Positions 32,395 to 43,374 of a DNA stretch of 64,000 nt are shown one piece after another. The translations under genes were made by a program, and so were the position numbers. The notes beneath the pieces are model-generated. The model was not told the DNA's origin, did not search any database, and worked only from the letters and a program-made list of their open reading frames with translations. Each line of letters starts with the position of its first letter. The first letter of the stretch is position 1. The stretch comes from Clarkia xantiana subsp. parviflora (lineage: Eukaryota; Streptophyta; Magnoliopsida; Myrtales; Onagraceae). The DNA lies in contig JAPTYO010000009.1 in NCBI GenBank assembly GCA_036873135.1, positions 35,356,756 through 35,420,755 on the forward strand, written 5' to 3'.

Positions 32395-33375
32395 TTGCCC
32401 TTTGATTGGGGGACTTACTTCCCATATCATGTTTGATGAGTTGCCCTTTGATTGGGGGACTTACTTCTCATATCAGGTTGGAAGGGTGGCCCTGTGGGTC
32501 TTATGTCCCTTTTCGGTTGTAAGGGTTGTCCTTATAGATATTCCTCTTTCCATATGTAAGGGTTATCCTGTGGATCTTCCCCTTATCATATTTCAGAGTT
32601 GTCCTTTTGGATCTTCCCCTTTTCGGTTGGAAGGGTGGCCCTGTGGGTCTTATTTCCCTTTTCAGTTGTAAGGGTTGTCCTTATAGATCTTCCTCATTCC
32701 ATATGTAAGGGTTGTCCTGTGGATCTTCCCCTTATCATATTTCAGAGTTGTTCTTTTGGATCTTCCCCTTTTCGGTTGGAAGGGTGACCCTGTGGGTCTT
32801 ATGTCATTTTTCGGTTGTAAGGGTTGTCCTTATAGATCTTCCTCTTTCCATATGTAAGGGTTGTCCTGTGGATCTTCCCCTTATCATATTTCAGAGTTGT
32901 CTCTTTGGATCTTCCCCTTTTCGGTTGGAAGGGTGGCCCTGTGGGTCTTATGTCCCTTTTCGGTTGTAAGGGTTGTCCTTATAGATCTTCCTCTTTCCAT
33001 ATGTAAGGGTTGTCCTGTTAATCTTCCCCTTATCATATCTATGAGTTGTCTTTTTGGATCTTCCCCTTTTCGGTTGGAAGGGTTGTCCTTATAGATCTTC
33101 CTCTTTCCATATGTAATGGTTGTCCTGTTGATCTTCCCCTTATCATATTTCAGAGTTGTCTTTTTGGATCTTCCCCTTTTCAGTTGGAAGGGTGGCCATG
33201 TGGGTCTTATGTCCCTTTTCGGTTGTAAGGGTTGTCCTTATAGATCTTCCTCTTTCCATGTGTAAGGGTTGTCCTATGGATCTTCCCCTTATCATATTTC
33301 GGAGTTGTCTTTTTGGATCTTCCCCTTTTCGATTGGAGGCCCTGTGGGTCTTATGTCCCTTTTCGGTTGTAGATG
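32395..33375. repeat. Minisatellite of 149-bp units in Tat-0
   Basis: About six units contain TTTCGGTTGGAAGGGTGG, CTTATAGATCTTCCTC and CCCCTTATCATATTTCAGAG. Spacing is 149 bp (for example 32712 to 32861), with one shortened unit of 110 bp near 33046-33156. The period is not a multiple of three, yet the repeat is open on the plus strand in short stretches. I take it as non-coding. Confidence 0.88.
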
Positions 33376-33499
33376 CCTCATCTTTTGTGAGTGATGGTGC
33401 CTCTCTTCTTTCCCTTGTGCCTTGAAAAGAATTTGATTCATTTAGTGCTATGTCATTTCTTACAGAAAGAAAACTCTAAGTGGAGTACGTAGATCTCCA

Positions 33500-33789
33500 T
33501 TTGGTAATAAATAATTATATAATGGAAGTGTATATTCCCTTTTCCCTTCGGGTGTAGAACTTCTTCGAATGTTCTCCACTGAAAGTGTTAGTTGAAATAT
33601 GCCCTTCCGCATCTTCCAGTCGGTATAAGTTGTGGATGTCGCCTTATGAGGGCGATCAGTGTTGCCTCCAACAAAGGAGCGAGTCCTTGTAGTGAGTTTA
33701 TGTTGTACCCTTCCTTTGTGGTTTCCATTGGAATTAGTCATGCAGCGTATTCGCGTGGCCTTTCTACTTTCGGGTGGACTATCAAGCAC
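33500..33789 (-). pseudogene. Tat-0 Pol C-terminal remnant
   Basis: The minus strand near 33640-33545 reads an integrase tail, 'YRLEDAEGH' followed by a 'FSGEHSKKFY' motif, matching the end of Pol in Tat-1, Tat-2 and Tat-3. It adjoins the tandem arrays, as Pol ends do in the other elements. Upstream Pol is not recognisable, so most of the polyprotein is deleted or decayed. Confidence 0.55.
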
Positions 33790-34845
33790 TAGATCACATG
33801 GTGCCCCCTAGCTGCTTGGTAGTTGCACAGTTTGTTCTTGTTTAGCCTGTTGGGTGTCGAGCACTTGCTCGTTTGCTGCCCCCCAGGTTGCTCGGTCTCC
33901 TTACTCTATTTTGCTCTTTGAGCATGCATTTCTTATATGCATCTTCCAGAATCGGCGAGGGGGAGGGGGGCTTTCAATTTTGATCTTCATTACTGTTTCT
34001 TCCCTTGACTCTTTGTAGGTGTTGGTTTGGCGTGGAGCCCCCATCTCTGTGCTGTTTGCAGCATTAGGTGTAGAATGTTGGTTTTGCAAATCCAATATTC
34101 TTTTAACGTCGGAGTTATTGTGATCCTTGCGATGAGCATAGGTTTGGTGCTACCCCCTCATTTAGTGCTACCCCTCATTGGATGTAGAAGTATCTCTTGG
34201 CTAAAAGATGAGTATTGTGTTGGTTAGGAGGAGAGGGCGGTGTTTGCCTTGCAAGCTGGGTTGAATTGGTATTCCCTGCTTTCGCAGCGTGTTGTCCCGT
34301 CCCTTGGGCGGGTGTGCGTCTGGTGGGGTGTAACTGATGTACATAGGTACATTGTAGGATGGGATTCTATATGATTCCATTCAATATGGTTTCTATGGAA
34401 AGGAATATCGTATTAGAACCCCTTGGATGGTATCTCTCAAAGTAGGCGCAACAGGCCCTGCTGGTTGTAGTGGCCCTCCTTGTTTGGGGTTATCCTTTTG
34501 CTCATAGTGGGGGAAGGTGTATGCATGCACTATCTGTGCTATCATTGGTGATGCTTTCTCCCCTGTGTATCTGGTTGCTCTTACTAAGGCCATATTCTTA
34601 TGGGGATGGAGTTATTGATCATCTCTCCCACTCTTAGTGTTGTCATATCCTTCACAGAGTTGCTGTTGTTCTGTGATCACCTCCAGTTGCCCCCTATAAA
34701 TGTGCTCTGGAAGAGCTACCCTGGGTACATTCATGGAGGGATGGTAGGGTGTTGCTCATCATTGTGGAGTGGTTGTTGTTCTATTCCCTCCTCATTTTGT
34801 CCCCTATTTGTATACTCTGGAATTTGCAAAACCGAAGAGGATTAA
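33790..34845 (-). other. Decayed Tat-0 interior, no gene recognised
   Basis: Short minus-strand frames (34095-33901, 34593-34393) are Pro/Gln/Thr-rich and could be Gag remains, but no motif supports this. CCCCCTCATTTAGTGCTACCC-like phrases recur near 34150-34180. Confidence 0.35.
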
Positions 34846-35435
34846 ACCAAACCGGGTTTTCTTAATTGGTTTGACCTTGTCGGGTCGGGTCGAACCGGGG
34901 TAACTAAGCGGACCTAACCGAACCGGTTTGAGTATTGAACCGAACCTAAATGCTATTTTATTGAATCGGTTCGAACCAAACAAGATTTTCATATTAAACC
35001 GGTCTGAACCCGAACCGGATTTTCTGAACCGGAACAAACCGAGTTGAACCAAATTGACTGGATCGAACCGTATTTTTTCAAAATGGAATTCAAGTCAATT
35101 AATAAAGTGGGATGGTCAAGTTTTAAAATCCAAATGTTTTTCTAACTTTAAATAGTCTACACAGTGCTCTAAGTTTTAAAATTTTCACGTTTTCATTAAA
35201 CCTTAATGCCTAGTTTCGATTATGGGGATGGATCTCGAAAATGCATGATTTAGGGACTGGATTAATTAGAGGGCTGAATTGCAATTGTTTACTTTTATTA
35301 CATATATTTATTAAAACTGTTGTCTTGACTATGTCAAGCTAGCTGGAAGTTGGGGGCAGAGCCCTGGTTAAATATATAGTATGCGCACTAGGACATACAT
35401 GTTGTGATGGTTGCAATTGCCTAGGAATCATGTCT
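34846..35435 (+). mobile_element. Copia leader fragment (family of elements A, F, G)
   Basis: The sequence is a reverse-complement relative of about 2050-2640 in copia element A: both have CGATTATGGGGATGGATCTC, GCAATTGTTTACTTT and GTCAAGCTAGCTGGA in the same order, preceded by CGAACCGG-rich text. It is a fragment only. No LTR or ORF was found with it. Confidence 0.7.
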
Positions 35436-35770
35436 AGAAACATGAGCTTCCATGGGTGCAGTTTTGTTGTATCCACTTATTTGGCCTTCTGGAATATTCT
35501 TGGGTGTTTGGTTGTTGCCCCCATTAGGGGTTTTTCCTTCATTAGGGGTGAGGGAGGTAGTGGTTTATTGACTACCGACCGTGGTGTCATGGATCTTGAT
35601 GGACTGTTATCCAAGGAGTGTTGTTCTCCATTGGACGACGGTTTCTTAGGATCCTTTGGTTGTTGCCCCCCGATGCTAGGCTCCTGGAGACCCACGGTAG
35701 GTACCTTGCTATTCCCTTTTGTTTATTTCCATCGAGCATAGGTAGTAGGCTACGTGCTTGTTGCTCGAAT
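35436..35770 (-). other. Tat-0 Gag start region, decayed
   Basis: Between the copia fragment and the PBS. Minus-strand frames exist (for example the short frame from 35735, 'MLDGNKQKGIARYLPWVSRS'). Their position just after the PBS fits the Gag N-terminus, but no motif confirms it. Confidence 0.35.
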
Positions 35771-35784
35771 CCGCAAACGGCGCC
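35771..35784 (-). promoter_or_regulatory. Primer-binding site of Tat-0
   Basis: The minus strand reads GGCGCCGTTTGCGG against the LTR start. This supports minus-strand sense and identifies the adjacent LTR as 5'. Confidence 0.65.
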
Positions 35785-36566
35785 TGTGTTTGCACACGAG
35801 TTTCCTTCGTGGGCTTCTCCTTCCATTCTCTCCTTCTTGTATTCCCGCTTCGTGGGCTTCTCCTTCTAGTATTCCCGATTTGTGAGCTTCTTCTTCTCAT
35901 ATACCTACAAATGGGCACCGGGAGGGGGTTCCTGGTAGGCCCACTGTTTGCATACGGTGTCCTGAGTGCCTTCTTGCTTGGGACCTCTGCCCTTCCTTCT
36001 CCTTGTGATACCTGCAAAAGGGGCAATACCGAGACCCAGGGGGGGTGATGCTCAGTGTGCCCTCTCCAATGCTTAAGTGAGTATAGGCTTTTAGAGAGAT
36101 AAAGTAGAGAGAAGGCAGAGCTTGAAAAAATCCTCCCCTCAAATGAGAAGGTGACGTCTCTATTTATAGAGTTCCCATTGGACCGCCCCGGTTCCAGTGG
36201 TTTCTTGGTCCGGTTATGGCATTTTCGTAATATAAGTTGGCATTGACCGTAAATAAGGTGCACTTTACCTCGGTTCGACCGTAGGTAAGCTTGGTATGGC
36301 TAAGTGTTGATAAATTGCCTTTAAGGGCGAGCCCCGGGCGGTATATCGTCCGGGGATAGGGGTCCGGACGAGGGAGCTCGTCCGGACAGGTATCCCCAAG
36401 GTCCCGCTCGGGTTAAGCTAGCGAGGGGACCTCGCTAGTGTAACCCGATCGAGGTTACCTTTCTTGGGTCGCCCCACGAGGGAATTTATCCCTTGGGGCC
36501 TTCTGGGTGGGCTTCGCCATCCATGGCGTTCTTGGGCCTAAGTGTTGGGCCTCGGTACTAAGCCCG
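35785..36566 (-). repeat. 5' LTR of Tat-0, interrupted by copia element G
   Basis: Starts TGTGTTTGCACACG after the PBS. It has a CTATTTATAGAG box near 36150 and CCTCTCCAATGCTTAAGTGAGT near 36059, the same position and wording as in the Tat-1 and Tat-2 LTRs. 36259-36560 is shared with 18016-18320. The remainder is lost at the G insertion (36567). Confidence 0.7.
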
Positions 36567-36644
36567 TGTAGGATTTAGGGGATAGTTACTACAGAAAAAA
36601 AACACATGTATATACCTGGTAAATTAATTACGCAGCGAAATAGG
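36567..36644 (-). repeat. 3' LTR of copia element G, left piece
   Basis: Starts TGTAGGATTTAGG and ends in GCAGCGAAATAGG, matching the first part of the family LTR at 3552. It continues at 40482 after the F insertion. The ATAGG at 36640-36644 is the target duplication of F. Confidence 0.75.
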
Positions 36645-37150
36645 TGTTAGCATATGGTGATTCGGCGCCATAAATAGAATAATTATACACTATAGGTCGG
36701 CCGAACTAGGAGAGGGGCAAAGTGGAATTTTATAAACTTTGCTCCTCCTTTAAATAAGGGGTGTTAGGATTTTTATTAAAAAAATTCACAATTCCTCCTA
36801 AGTGGTGATTTGAGAGAAAAACCCTCATCCCTAAAACACAAGTTCGGCTGAACCAACCTAGACACCAAGGGTGTGCCAATTTACTACGAGCAAAAACTCC
36901 GGAGATCCGTCCCTGCCAAGAATTGATCAGAGGCTTTGCTGTGGAGCTTATACCGCGTAGGGCTTCCTTAACAAGAACCTCTACAGGTTCCGTCTGGTGG
37001 ATCGAGAACTCCCTCAGCAAGATCTTGGGACTACGGAAAAGGTTTAAGGTATGTGCACATCTTCCGCTGCGTAAATCTGATTACAATCATGTACCTTGTT
37101 TTAGTTTCTATAGTATCTTGATCGTTTTGCGTAGCCAAGTTTATCCAACA
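36645..37150 (+). repeat. 5' LTR of copia element F
   Basis: 506 bp. Lacks a segment of about 100 bases, present in the 3' LTR near 39915-40025. A TTTAAATAAGG box lies near 36748. The following AGGTTATTAGCTAG may be a decayed tRNA-Met primer site. Confidence 0.85.
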
Positions 37151-37424
37151 GGTTATTAGCTAGTCTTGCTTCGGCCGAGGTCCCCCTCTCCTACAAGACG
37201 ACCGCGCCCGTGTGACAAGGCAAGGCCCACATTCGACATAATTTAGGTAGAGGATTGCGTCCTCCTACGACTCTGTTTATAGACCGTAAAATCCAATATA
37301 ATCAAACATTATGACGTCGATGAATCATAAACTCGAATTGCAATTCTCTCATTTATAAAAAATGTAAACTTTCAATTATCAAAATGTTATCGTAGATATA
37401 CGCCCACTTTTAAACCCTACGCAA
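37151..37424. other. F interior between LTR and inverted pol
   Basis: No gene. It separates the putative decayed primer site from the 3' end of the inverted pol frame. Confidence 0.5.
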
Positions 37425-39232
37425 TCAAAGTAGTTTAACATGCTTTTCAAATGTTTTCTTGCGTAATGGTTTAGTTAATGGGTCCGCCACCATGTCATCA
37501 GTGGGCGAGTATTCTAAAGTGATTATATTGTCTTTTACCATAGATTTAGCATACTTATATTTCACATCAATGTGTTTAGTCCTACTATGGTACTTTAGAT
37601 TCTTTACTGCCGCAATAGCTGCCTGACTGTCAGAGTACACCTTTACAGGTTTACTCCCGACATCGCCACCAAGCAACGAAGTAAGAAGCCTTTTAAGCCA
37701 GACCGCTACCTGTTCATTTTTGGAGAGAGCAACAAATTCTGATTCCATTGTAGACTGCGCGACACGAGATTTCTTCTTGCACGTCCATGAAATGGCAGCA
37801 TCAGCAAGGTGAAACACTCCTCCTCTGGTGGACTTACGATCGTCTGGATCGCCACCATTGGCGGCATCACTTTATCCGATCAATTCTAATTTCCAGCCCT
37901 CATAGCACAGTACGTAGTTGGCAGTACCTTTCAGATATCGCATGATCCACTTTACAGCTTTTAAATGTTGATAGCTAGGGTCTGATTGGAATCTTGCTAC
38001 TAGGCCCACATCGTAACAGATGTCCGGACGAGTGCAAAGCATGGCGTACATGAGACTTCCGACTAAGCTTAAATACTCTGCACTCCTCATCTGTTCATGC
38101 TCTAACTGGTTCTTCAGGCAGTCGCGCTTTGAAAACGCGCACCCAAATACTACCGGAATTTCCACGGGTTTGGCATCTTGTAATCTAAACCTTTTCAACA
38201 GTTTGTTGATTTAGGCTTCCTAAGATAGGCACAATCTCCAAGCGGCAGGATCTCTAGAAATTTTAATGCCCAAGATGTGTACGTAGCCTCTCCCATGTCT
38301 TTTATCTAAAATACAGATGCCAACCAAGACTTTGATTCATGCATGAAACTCACATCGTCTGTAGCAACGAGTATGTCATCCACATATAAAGTTAAGATGA
38401 AGTACTTAGACCCAGAGGCCTTTGTATACACGCATGAATCCTCGTGAAGATTCACGAATCCTTTTCAAAGATCTCCTCGTGGAATCTACGGTACCATTGC
38501 CGAGACGATTGTTTAAGACCGTAAATGGATCTTTGGAGTTTACAAAATTTACGTTCGTTACCAGGAGTAATAAACCCTCCGGTTGCTCCATATAGAACTC
38601 TTCCTCCAAGTTTTCATGGAGGAACGCGGTCTTAACATCCATTTGGTGCAGCTCTAGATCGAGGCATGCGACCAGGGCTAGGATTGCCCTGATTGTGGTG
38701 TACCGCACAGTATCATCAAAGTCCACTCGTGAAGCTAGGTGTATCCTTTCGCAACTAGTCGAGATTCGTATCGCTCAACATTTCCATCAGCAGTGAGTTT
38801 CAGTTTCAGATCCCACTTAGCCCCTATAGCCATACGGTTAGCATGTAAATAAACTAAAGACCATACCGAATTGGCTTTCATTGAGGCGATCTCTTCCTCC
38901 ATTGCTTTCCTCCATTCCTTTGCTTGAGGTCCTTTCAATGCTTCTTGAACCGTTACCAGTTCGTCATTAAAAGATATGGTGAATATCTCACCCTTCTCGA
39001 TGGGATACTTCTTGGGAGAAGTTCGATGCCTTTGACTTCGTCTAGGCTCGTTAATCCTATCTTGAGTCTGAACGTTTCTCCCACTCGGAATAATGCTTTC
39101 TATCGGAGCATCACTCCCACTGGGAACAGGGGTAGTGCTAGGAGCTTGAACTACAATTTTTCTTGGACGACCTCTTGGTCTCGGGATTCTACCTCCGAGA
39201 TAAATTCCTTGATCATTGGGACCTGGAACCAA
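37425..39232 (-). pseudogene. Copia Pol fragment (integrase-RT linker, RT, RNase H) inverted within F
   Basis: In minus-strand order there is a Pro/Arg-rich linker and RT start (39232-38735, 'RPRGRPRKIVVQAP', 'EWRKAMEEEIASMKANSVW'), RT (38726-38406, 'VKTAFLHENLEEEFYMEQPE'), intact YVDD at 38375-38386, then 'LMYAMLCTRPDICYDVGLVA' (38198-37872) and RNase H (37817-37425, 'VAQSTMESEFVALS', 'SDSQAAIAAVKNL', 'RTKHIDVKYKY'). Frameshifts and stops divide it into four frames. It is clearly Ty1/copia. Gag, protease and integrase core are absent. The orientation is opposite to the surrounding LTRs. Confidence 0.9.
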
Positions 39233-39884
39233 GTTTGTTCGACCACAGGGTCATGCTTGGTTGTACTAGGTAGAATCCTCGAGATTCAGATGGGCTCAAA
39301 CTTCTTCACCTCGAGCGTGTGATTGATCCCGGGAGCCTTATGAAGAGGCACCCGAAGTATCATCATGGACATAGAACTCATATCTAAGGTCAGGCTCAAT
39401 GCTCATTTCCTGGGTATAAGCGACGGGGATGGTCAAGTGACCACGTCTTGGAAACCGGTTGAGTTAGACTAAGGGTATAAGCGATGGGAGTGGTCAAGTT
39501 CACCTGTAATTCACCGACTCTTGTATTCACTAGGTGGCCACCAACCGGATATTAGTTGAACGTTGTGAATACTTGTAAGGATTCCTTGGAGAAGTATTCC
39601 TATGTGGAAACTGGGCAATTGGAGAATTAACAGTTGACCTAGGATACATCGCGATACAAATTGATGTTTTTAACAGGTTGATTTGAGATAGGGAATCAAC
39701 GTTCCGCGGGCGCTACAACACTCGTAACAGATGAGTAGTACGATGACCGTCATATCCGCCGGTCGCACGGTGAACCTCGTATGAACTATTCAGAAGAAGG
39801 GGCAAGATCAGAAGAGTGAAATGTTGATGCGATTTGGAGTACAATATATTAACAGGCACCCCCCCTATTCCGGCGAGTGGGAGC
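39233..39884 (+). other. 3' region and polypurine tract of copia element F
   Basis: 39537-39884 is the family's 3' untranslated region in plus sense; the same sequence occurs inverted at 40990-41327 for element G. The purine tract is 39873-39884. The switch from inverted pol to plus-sense 3' region lies somewhere in 39233-39536. Confidence 0.65.
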
Positions 39885-40481
39885 TGTTAGCATATGGTGA
39901 TTGAGCGCCGTAAATGGAAGCCAATTAATATGTATATGATACCTAAGAAATTGGGTAAATGTCACATTAGGGAAATTTGGCTTTACTCAAATCCCTATTG
40001 ACATGAGAGGCCCAAAATTGGGCCTCCCTTATACACTATAGGTCGGCCGAACTAGGAGAGGGGCAAAGTGGACTTTTGTAAACTTTGCTCCTTCTATAAA
40101 TAAGGGGTGTTAGGATTTTTATTAAAAAAATTCACAATTCCTCCTAAGTGGTGATTTGAGAGAAAAACCCTCATCCCTAAAACGCAAGTTCGGCTGAACC
40201 AACCTAGACACCAAGGGTGTGCAAATTTGCTACGAGCAAACACTCTGGAGATCCATCCCTGCCAAGAATTGATCAGAGACTTTGCAGTGGAGCTTATACC
40301 GCGTAGGGCTTCCTTAACAAGAACCTCTACGGGTTCCGTCTGGTGGATCGAGAACTCCCTCAGCAAGATCTTGGGACTACGGAAAAGGTTTAAGGTATGT
40401 GCACATCTTCCGCTGCGTAATTTTGATTACAAGCATGTACCTTGTTTTTGTTTCCGTAGTATCTAGCCCCGTAATCCAACA
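39885..40481 (+). repeat. 3' LTR of copia element F
   Basis: 597 bp, TGTTAGCATATGG...CCAACA, with CTATAAATAAGG near 40094. Followed by ATAGG. Confidence 0.9.
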
Positions 40482-40989
40482 ATAGGGACGCATACTAGTT
40501 ATTGCTTTCCGTAGACCCAAGATCTTGAGGGGAGTTCGCTGTCCGCCGAACGGATCTTGTAAGGACTCCTGTTAAGGAATCGCCTACACGGAATGTATTC
40601 CACATCAAAGCCTCTTGTCGATTCTAAACAGGGATGGATCTCTAAGGTAATTGCTCAAAGTAATTTGGCACCTCCAAGGTATAGGGTTCGGCTGAACTTG
40701 ATGTAATAGGGAGGAGGGATTTCTCTGTCTCAACACTTAGGAGAAGGAGTGATTATCTTATTCCTGACACCCCCTATTTATAAAAGGAGGTGGGCAAAAC
40801 CCACCTCACCAATCTTTAAGTTTTGGCCGGCCATATTGGAGAAAGGGGAGGCCCAATTTTGGGCCTCTCATGTCAATTAGGATTTTAGGCCTAGCCCAAA
40901 ATTCCTAATGTGACATTACCCAATTACTTAGGTGTTAGGCTTGTATTAAAGGACTCATATTACAGCGGCCCATTCACCAAATGCCAACA
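40482..40989 (-). repeat. 3' LTR of copia element G, right piece
   Basis: Continues the LTR started at 36567. Its text after ATAG aligns with the family LTR from about 3627 onward and ends ATGCCAACA. A minus-strand purine tract (GCGAGTGGGAGC) is adjacent at 40990-41001. Confidence 0.8.
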
Positions 40990-41327
40990 GCTCCCACTCG
41001 CTGGAATGTGAGGGTGCCTGTTAATATGTTGTCGACCAACAGGTCAACATTTTTTCTTCGATCCAGCTCTGCTTCGGAATAGTTCATACGAGTTTGCTAG
41101 CCGACCAAAAGACACAACGGACATTGTGCTACTCATCGGTTAAGAGTGTTGTAGCGTCAGCGGAACGTTGATTCCTAACCTGTTATCAACCTGTAAACAT
41201 ATATGTGCCGCGCTGTATCCTTGGTCAACTATCATTCTCCAATTGCCTAGTTTCCACATAGGAACCCTTCTCCAAGGCATCCGCACAAGTATTCACACCC
41301 TTCAACAAATATCTGGTTGGTGGCCAC
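40990..41327 (-). mobile_element. Copia element G, 3' interior
   Basis: Purine tract and 3' untranslated region, the reverse complement of 39537-39884 in element F with many substitutions. It is cut by the LARD at 41328 at a point that corresponds to the middle of GTGGCCAC in element F. The rest of G is not found in the window. Confidence 0.75.
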
Positions 41328-42072
41328 TGTTAGATATCTGTCTAATTCGGGTTCGTATTTACATTTCGGGCCTCGTAAAATATCCCAAAACCCGTAAAAA
41401 ACCCTTTCGCGAACACCCAAGTCTAAAACGGTCCGGGATACGCGTAATTCTCGGGCCGAAGGACTTCCGGATAACACTAAGGCGATACGGAGGTCCGGAT
41501 TGCCCAAGGCAATCCGGACCTCCGGATTGCTTCGGCAACCCGGACCCGTCATGGATTCTTAAACAATCCGGGTAGGTCCGGACTATCGTTTTTCTTCATA
41601 CGCTCACCCTGATTAATTTGCCAAGTGCGGGAAGTCGGTGCATGCATAGTTCGCCTTGATGTCGGTATACGTCTTCCTTACATACCGATGTCAAGTAGTT
41701 TAAAACTGAGCATGATCCTTAGGTTCCCTATAAATAGGGGCCTAGTTCCCCCATTCTAGGCAACTCACTCACTTTTGGACTTGGAATGCTCTGACTTCTC
41801 TCTAAGACTTTCTCTCTCTAGAAGTTCTAACTTGAGCGTCGGAGTGGGCCCAACCAGCATTCCCCCCTCCCAGGCTGGTTACTGCCCCTCGTACAGGACC
41901 CGAAGATCAAGACTTCAAGGTCGAGGATTGGGAGTTTAGCTCGGTGATTGTGTATTCAGGATTGCGACGTTCCCGTCCTTATACATACATCTCGAGCCCG
42001 ATCGTGAAGGAAGAAGCCTATTCGTGAAGGAAAAAGCCTGAAGCTGCCCAAGTAGTGAAAGCAAACTTAACA
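41328..42072 (+). repeat. 5' LTR of the LARD
   Basis: Starts TGTTAGATATCTGTC and ends CAAACTTAACA. A CTATAAATAGGG box lies near 41728. Contains a near-palindrome of GGTCCGGATTGCC and GGCAATCCGGACC near 41492-41522. Confidence 0.9.
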
Positions 42073-42073
42073 T

Positions 42074-42092
42074 TTGGCGCCGTCAGTGTGAT
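42074..42092 (+). promoter_or_regulatory. Primer-binding site of the LARD
   Basis: TTGGCGCCGTCAGTGTGA begins one base after the LTR, similar to the TGGCGCCGTCTGTGGGAA of Tat-1. Confidence 0.75.
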
Positions 42093-42123
42093 TCAAACAA
42101 AAAGCCATTCCGCACCGCGATCT

Positions 42124-42480
42124 ATGATTGGAAGACGACCAAATAAGGCGGGTGCAGACAAGCCGAAGCCGACAAGAAACCAACCAGGACGTTCTCACGT
42201 TCCAGATATAGGATCCAGCGCCTTATCCGTGCCAACCGCAAACGTGCCTTCCGCACAGCGCGGTCCTGAAGATCAGAATAATGCATCAGTACACGAGTTC
42301 GAGCGAAGGACGGGGATCAATGAAGAGTTCCCATACGGGATGCCAGCCAACAAACAAAAGCAGGCAACAAGTCAGCAGGATCATTTGCACATGCATAAAG
42401 ACATGTTCGCTGCATCCTCCATGCCAACAAGCAGCGTGCCTTCCGCACAGCATGGCCTTAAAGTCCAGAATACAGCATAA
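42124..42480 (+). pseudogene. LARD Gag N-terminal-like frame
   Basis: Starts 'MIGRRPNKAGADKPKPTRNQ' about 50 bases after the LTR, as in Tat Gag. It contains an internal repeat of a 'VPSAQxG' motif (near 42240 and 42440), which recurs out of frame near 42780. A stop follows, and the next 900 bases hold only broken frames. Confidence 0.55.
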
Positions 42481-43374
42481 ATTGCATCCTATCCGGAAAA
42501 TATGGCAAACGTACATATGATCCATGGAGACTTTGATGTTGAAAGCGAGAAGTCGTACGAGCAAAAAGTTTACACTGTAAAGACAATGCATAAGTTCCAT
42601 GATACCAACATGGAGTATGTCGACATATAGGATGCCGCCTTTGAAGATGTCATTGGTTTTTCATCAAAGGACAAAGAGCACATTGCGTACCACGACGCCT
42701 TGGCCATAACCACGCGAAAGCCGACAAGAAGTCGACTTGGATCCTCCCACATGCATGTTGCCACATCCAATGCCTTTTTCATACCAACAAGAAGTGCATC
42801 CTTCGCACAGTACGACCAAGGATTCCTCCAATAAAAAGGCGTCAACCCGCCATCACCTGTCACTCCCACCATGATGACCGCGCTCGAAGAGCTGCTTGCA
42901 TTCTGAAAGATGTTAAGGAACCAAGGATATGCCCTGCCACTACCACCTCTGCCTCCAATCAACGGACAAGTCTAGGAGACAAGAACAAAGTCCCAAGTCA
43001 CAAGTCATCAAGACACACTGCACCAAAGAATAAGGGGGCAATGCACGGAAGGTACCTTCCAGTACCAACAACCAAGGCAAGGAGCTGCACGCTCATACAA
43101 TCCGTATGTGATTTCACAACGCCAAGAAGAGGAATGGAAACAACCTCCAACGTCCCGCTCAAAAATACACAGGGAAGGTTTTTCCACGAGGACAAGCCAA
43201 GACGATGCTGACATCCATCAAAAGGAGGGACAGAAAAAACCTGTTAATGATGATGATGCTCCAATCACGGACTTACAACAAGAACCTTGAAGGCAATAAT
43301 TGAGGAAAAGATAGAGGCCATTCCAGTCAAACGTCCAAAGGCTCAAAAACACTAATCTCGCCAAATGTGTTCCA

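Larger units (their letters stand above)
36645..40481 (+). mobile_element. Copia element F, nested in the LTR of element G
   Basis: LTRs at 36645-37150 and 39885-40481 are both in plus sense (TGTTAGCATATGG...CCAACA), flanked by ATAGG on both sides (36640-36644 and 40482-40486). A purine tract GCGAGTGGGAGC lies directly before the 3' LTR. The interior is only 2.7 kb and lacks gag and most of integrase. Its pol part lies on the minus strand, opposite to the LTR sense. Confidence 0.85.

Noticed and set aside
32279..33425. Series of similar plus-strand ORFs (Cys/Phe/Ser-rich peptides) as a repeat-protein gene
   Set aside because: They come from the 149-bp array, whose period is not a multiple of three. 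Frames change between units and no start or domain supports a protein.
36567..36644. Solo short inverted repeat next to element F
   Set aside because: It joins with 40482-40989 across the F target duplication to form one continuous LTR of element G.
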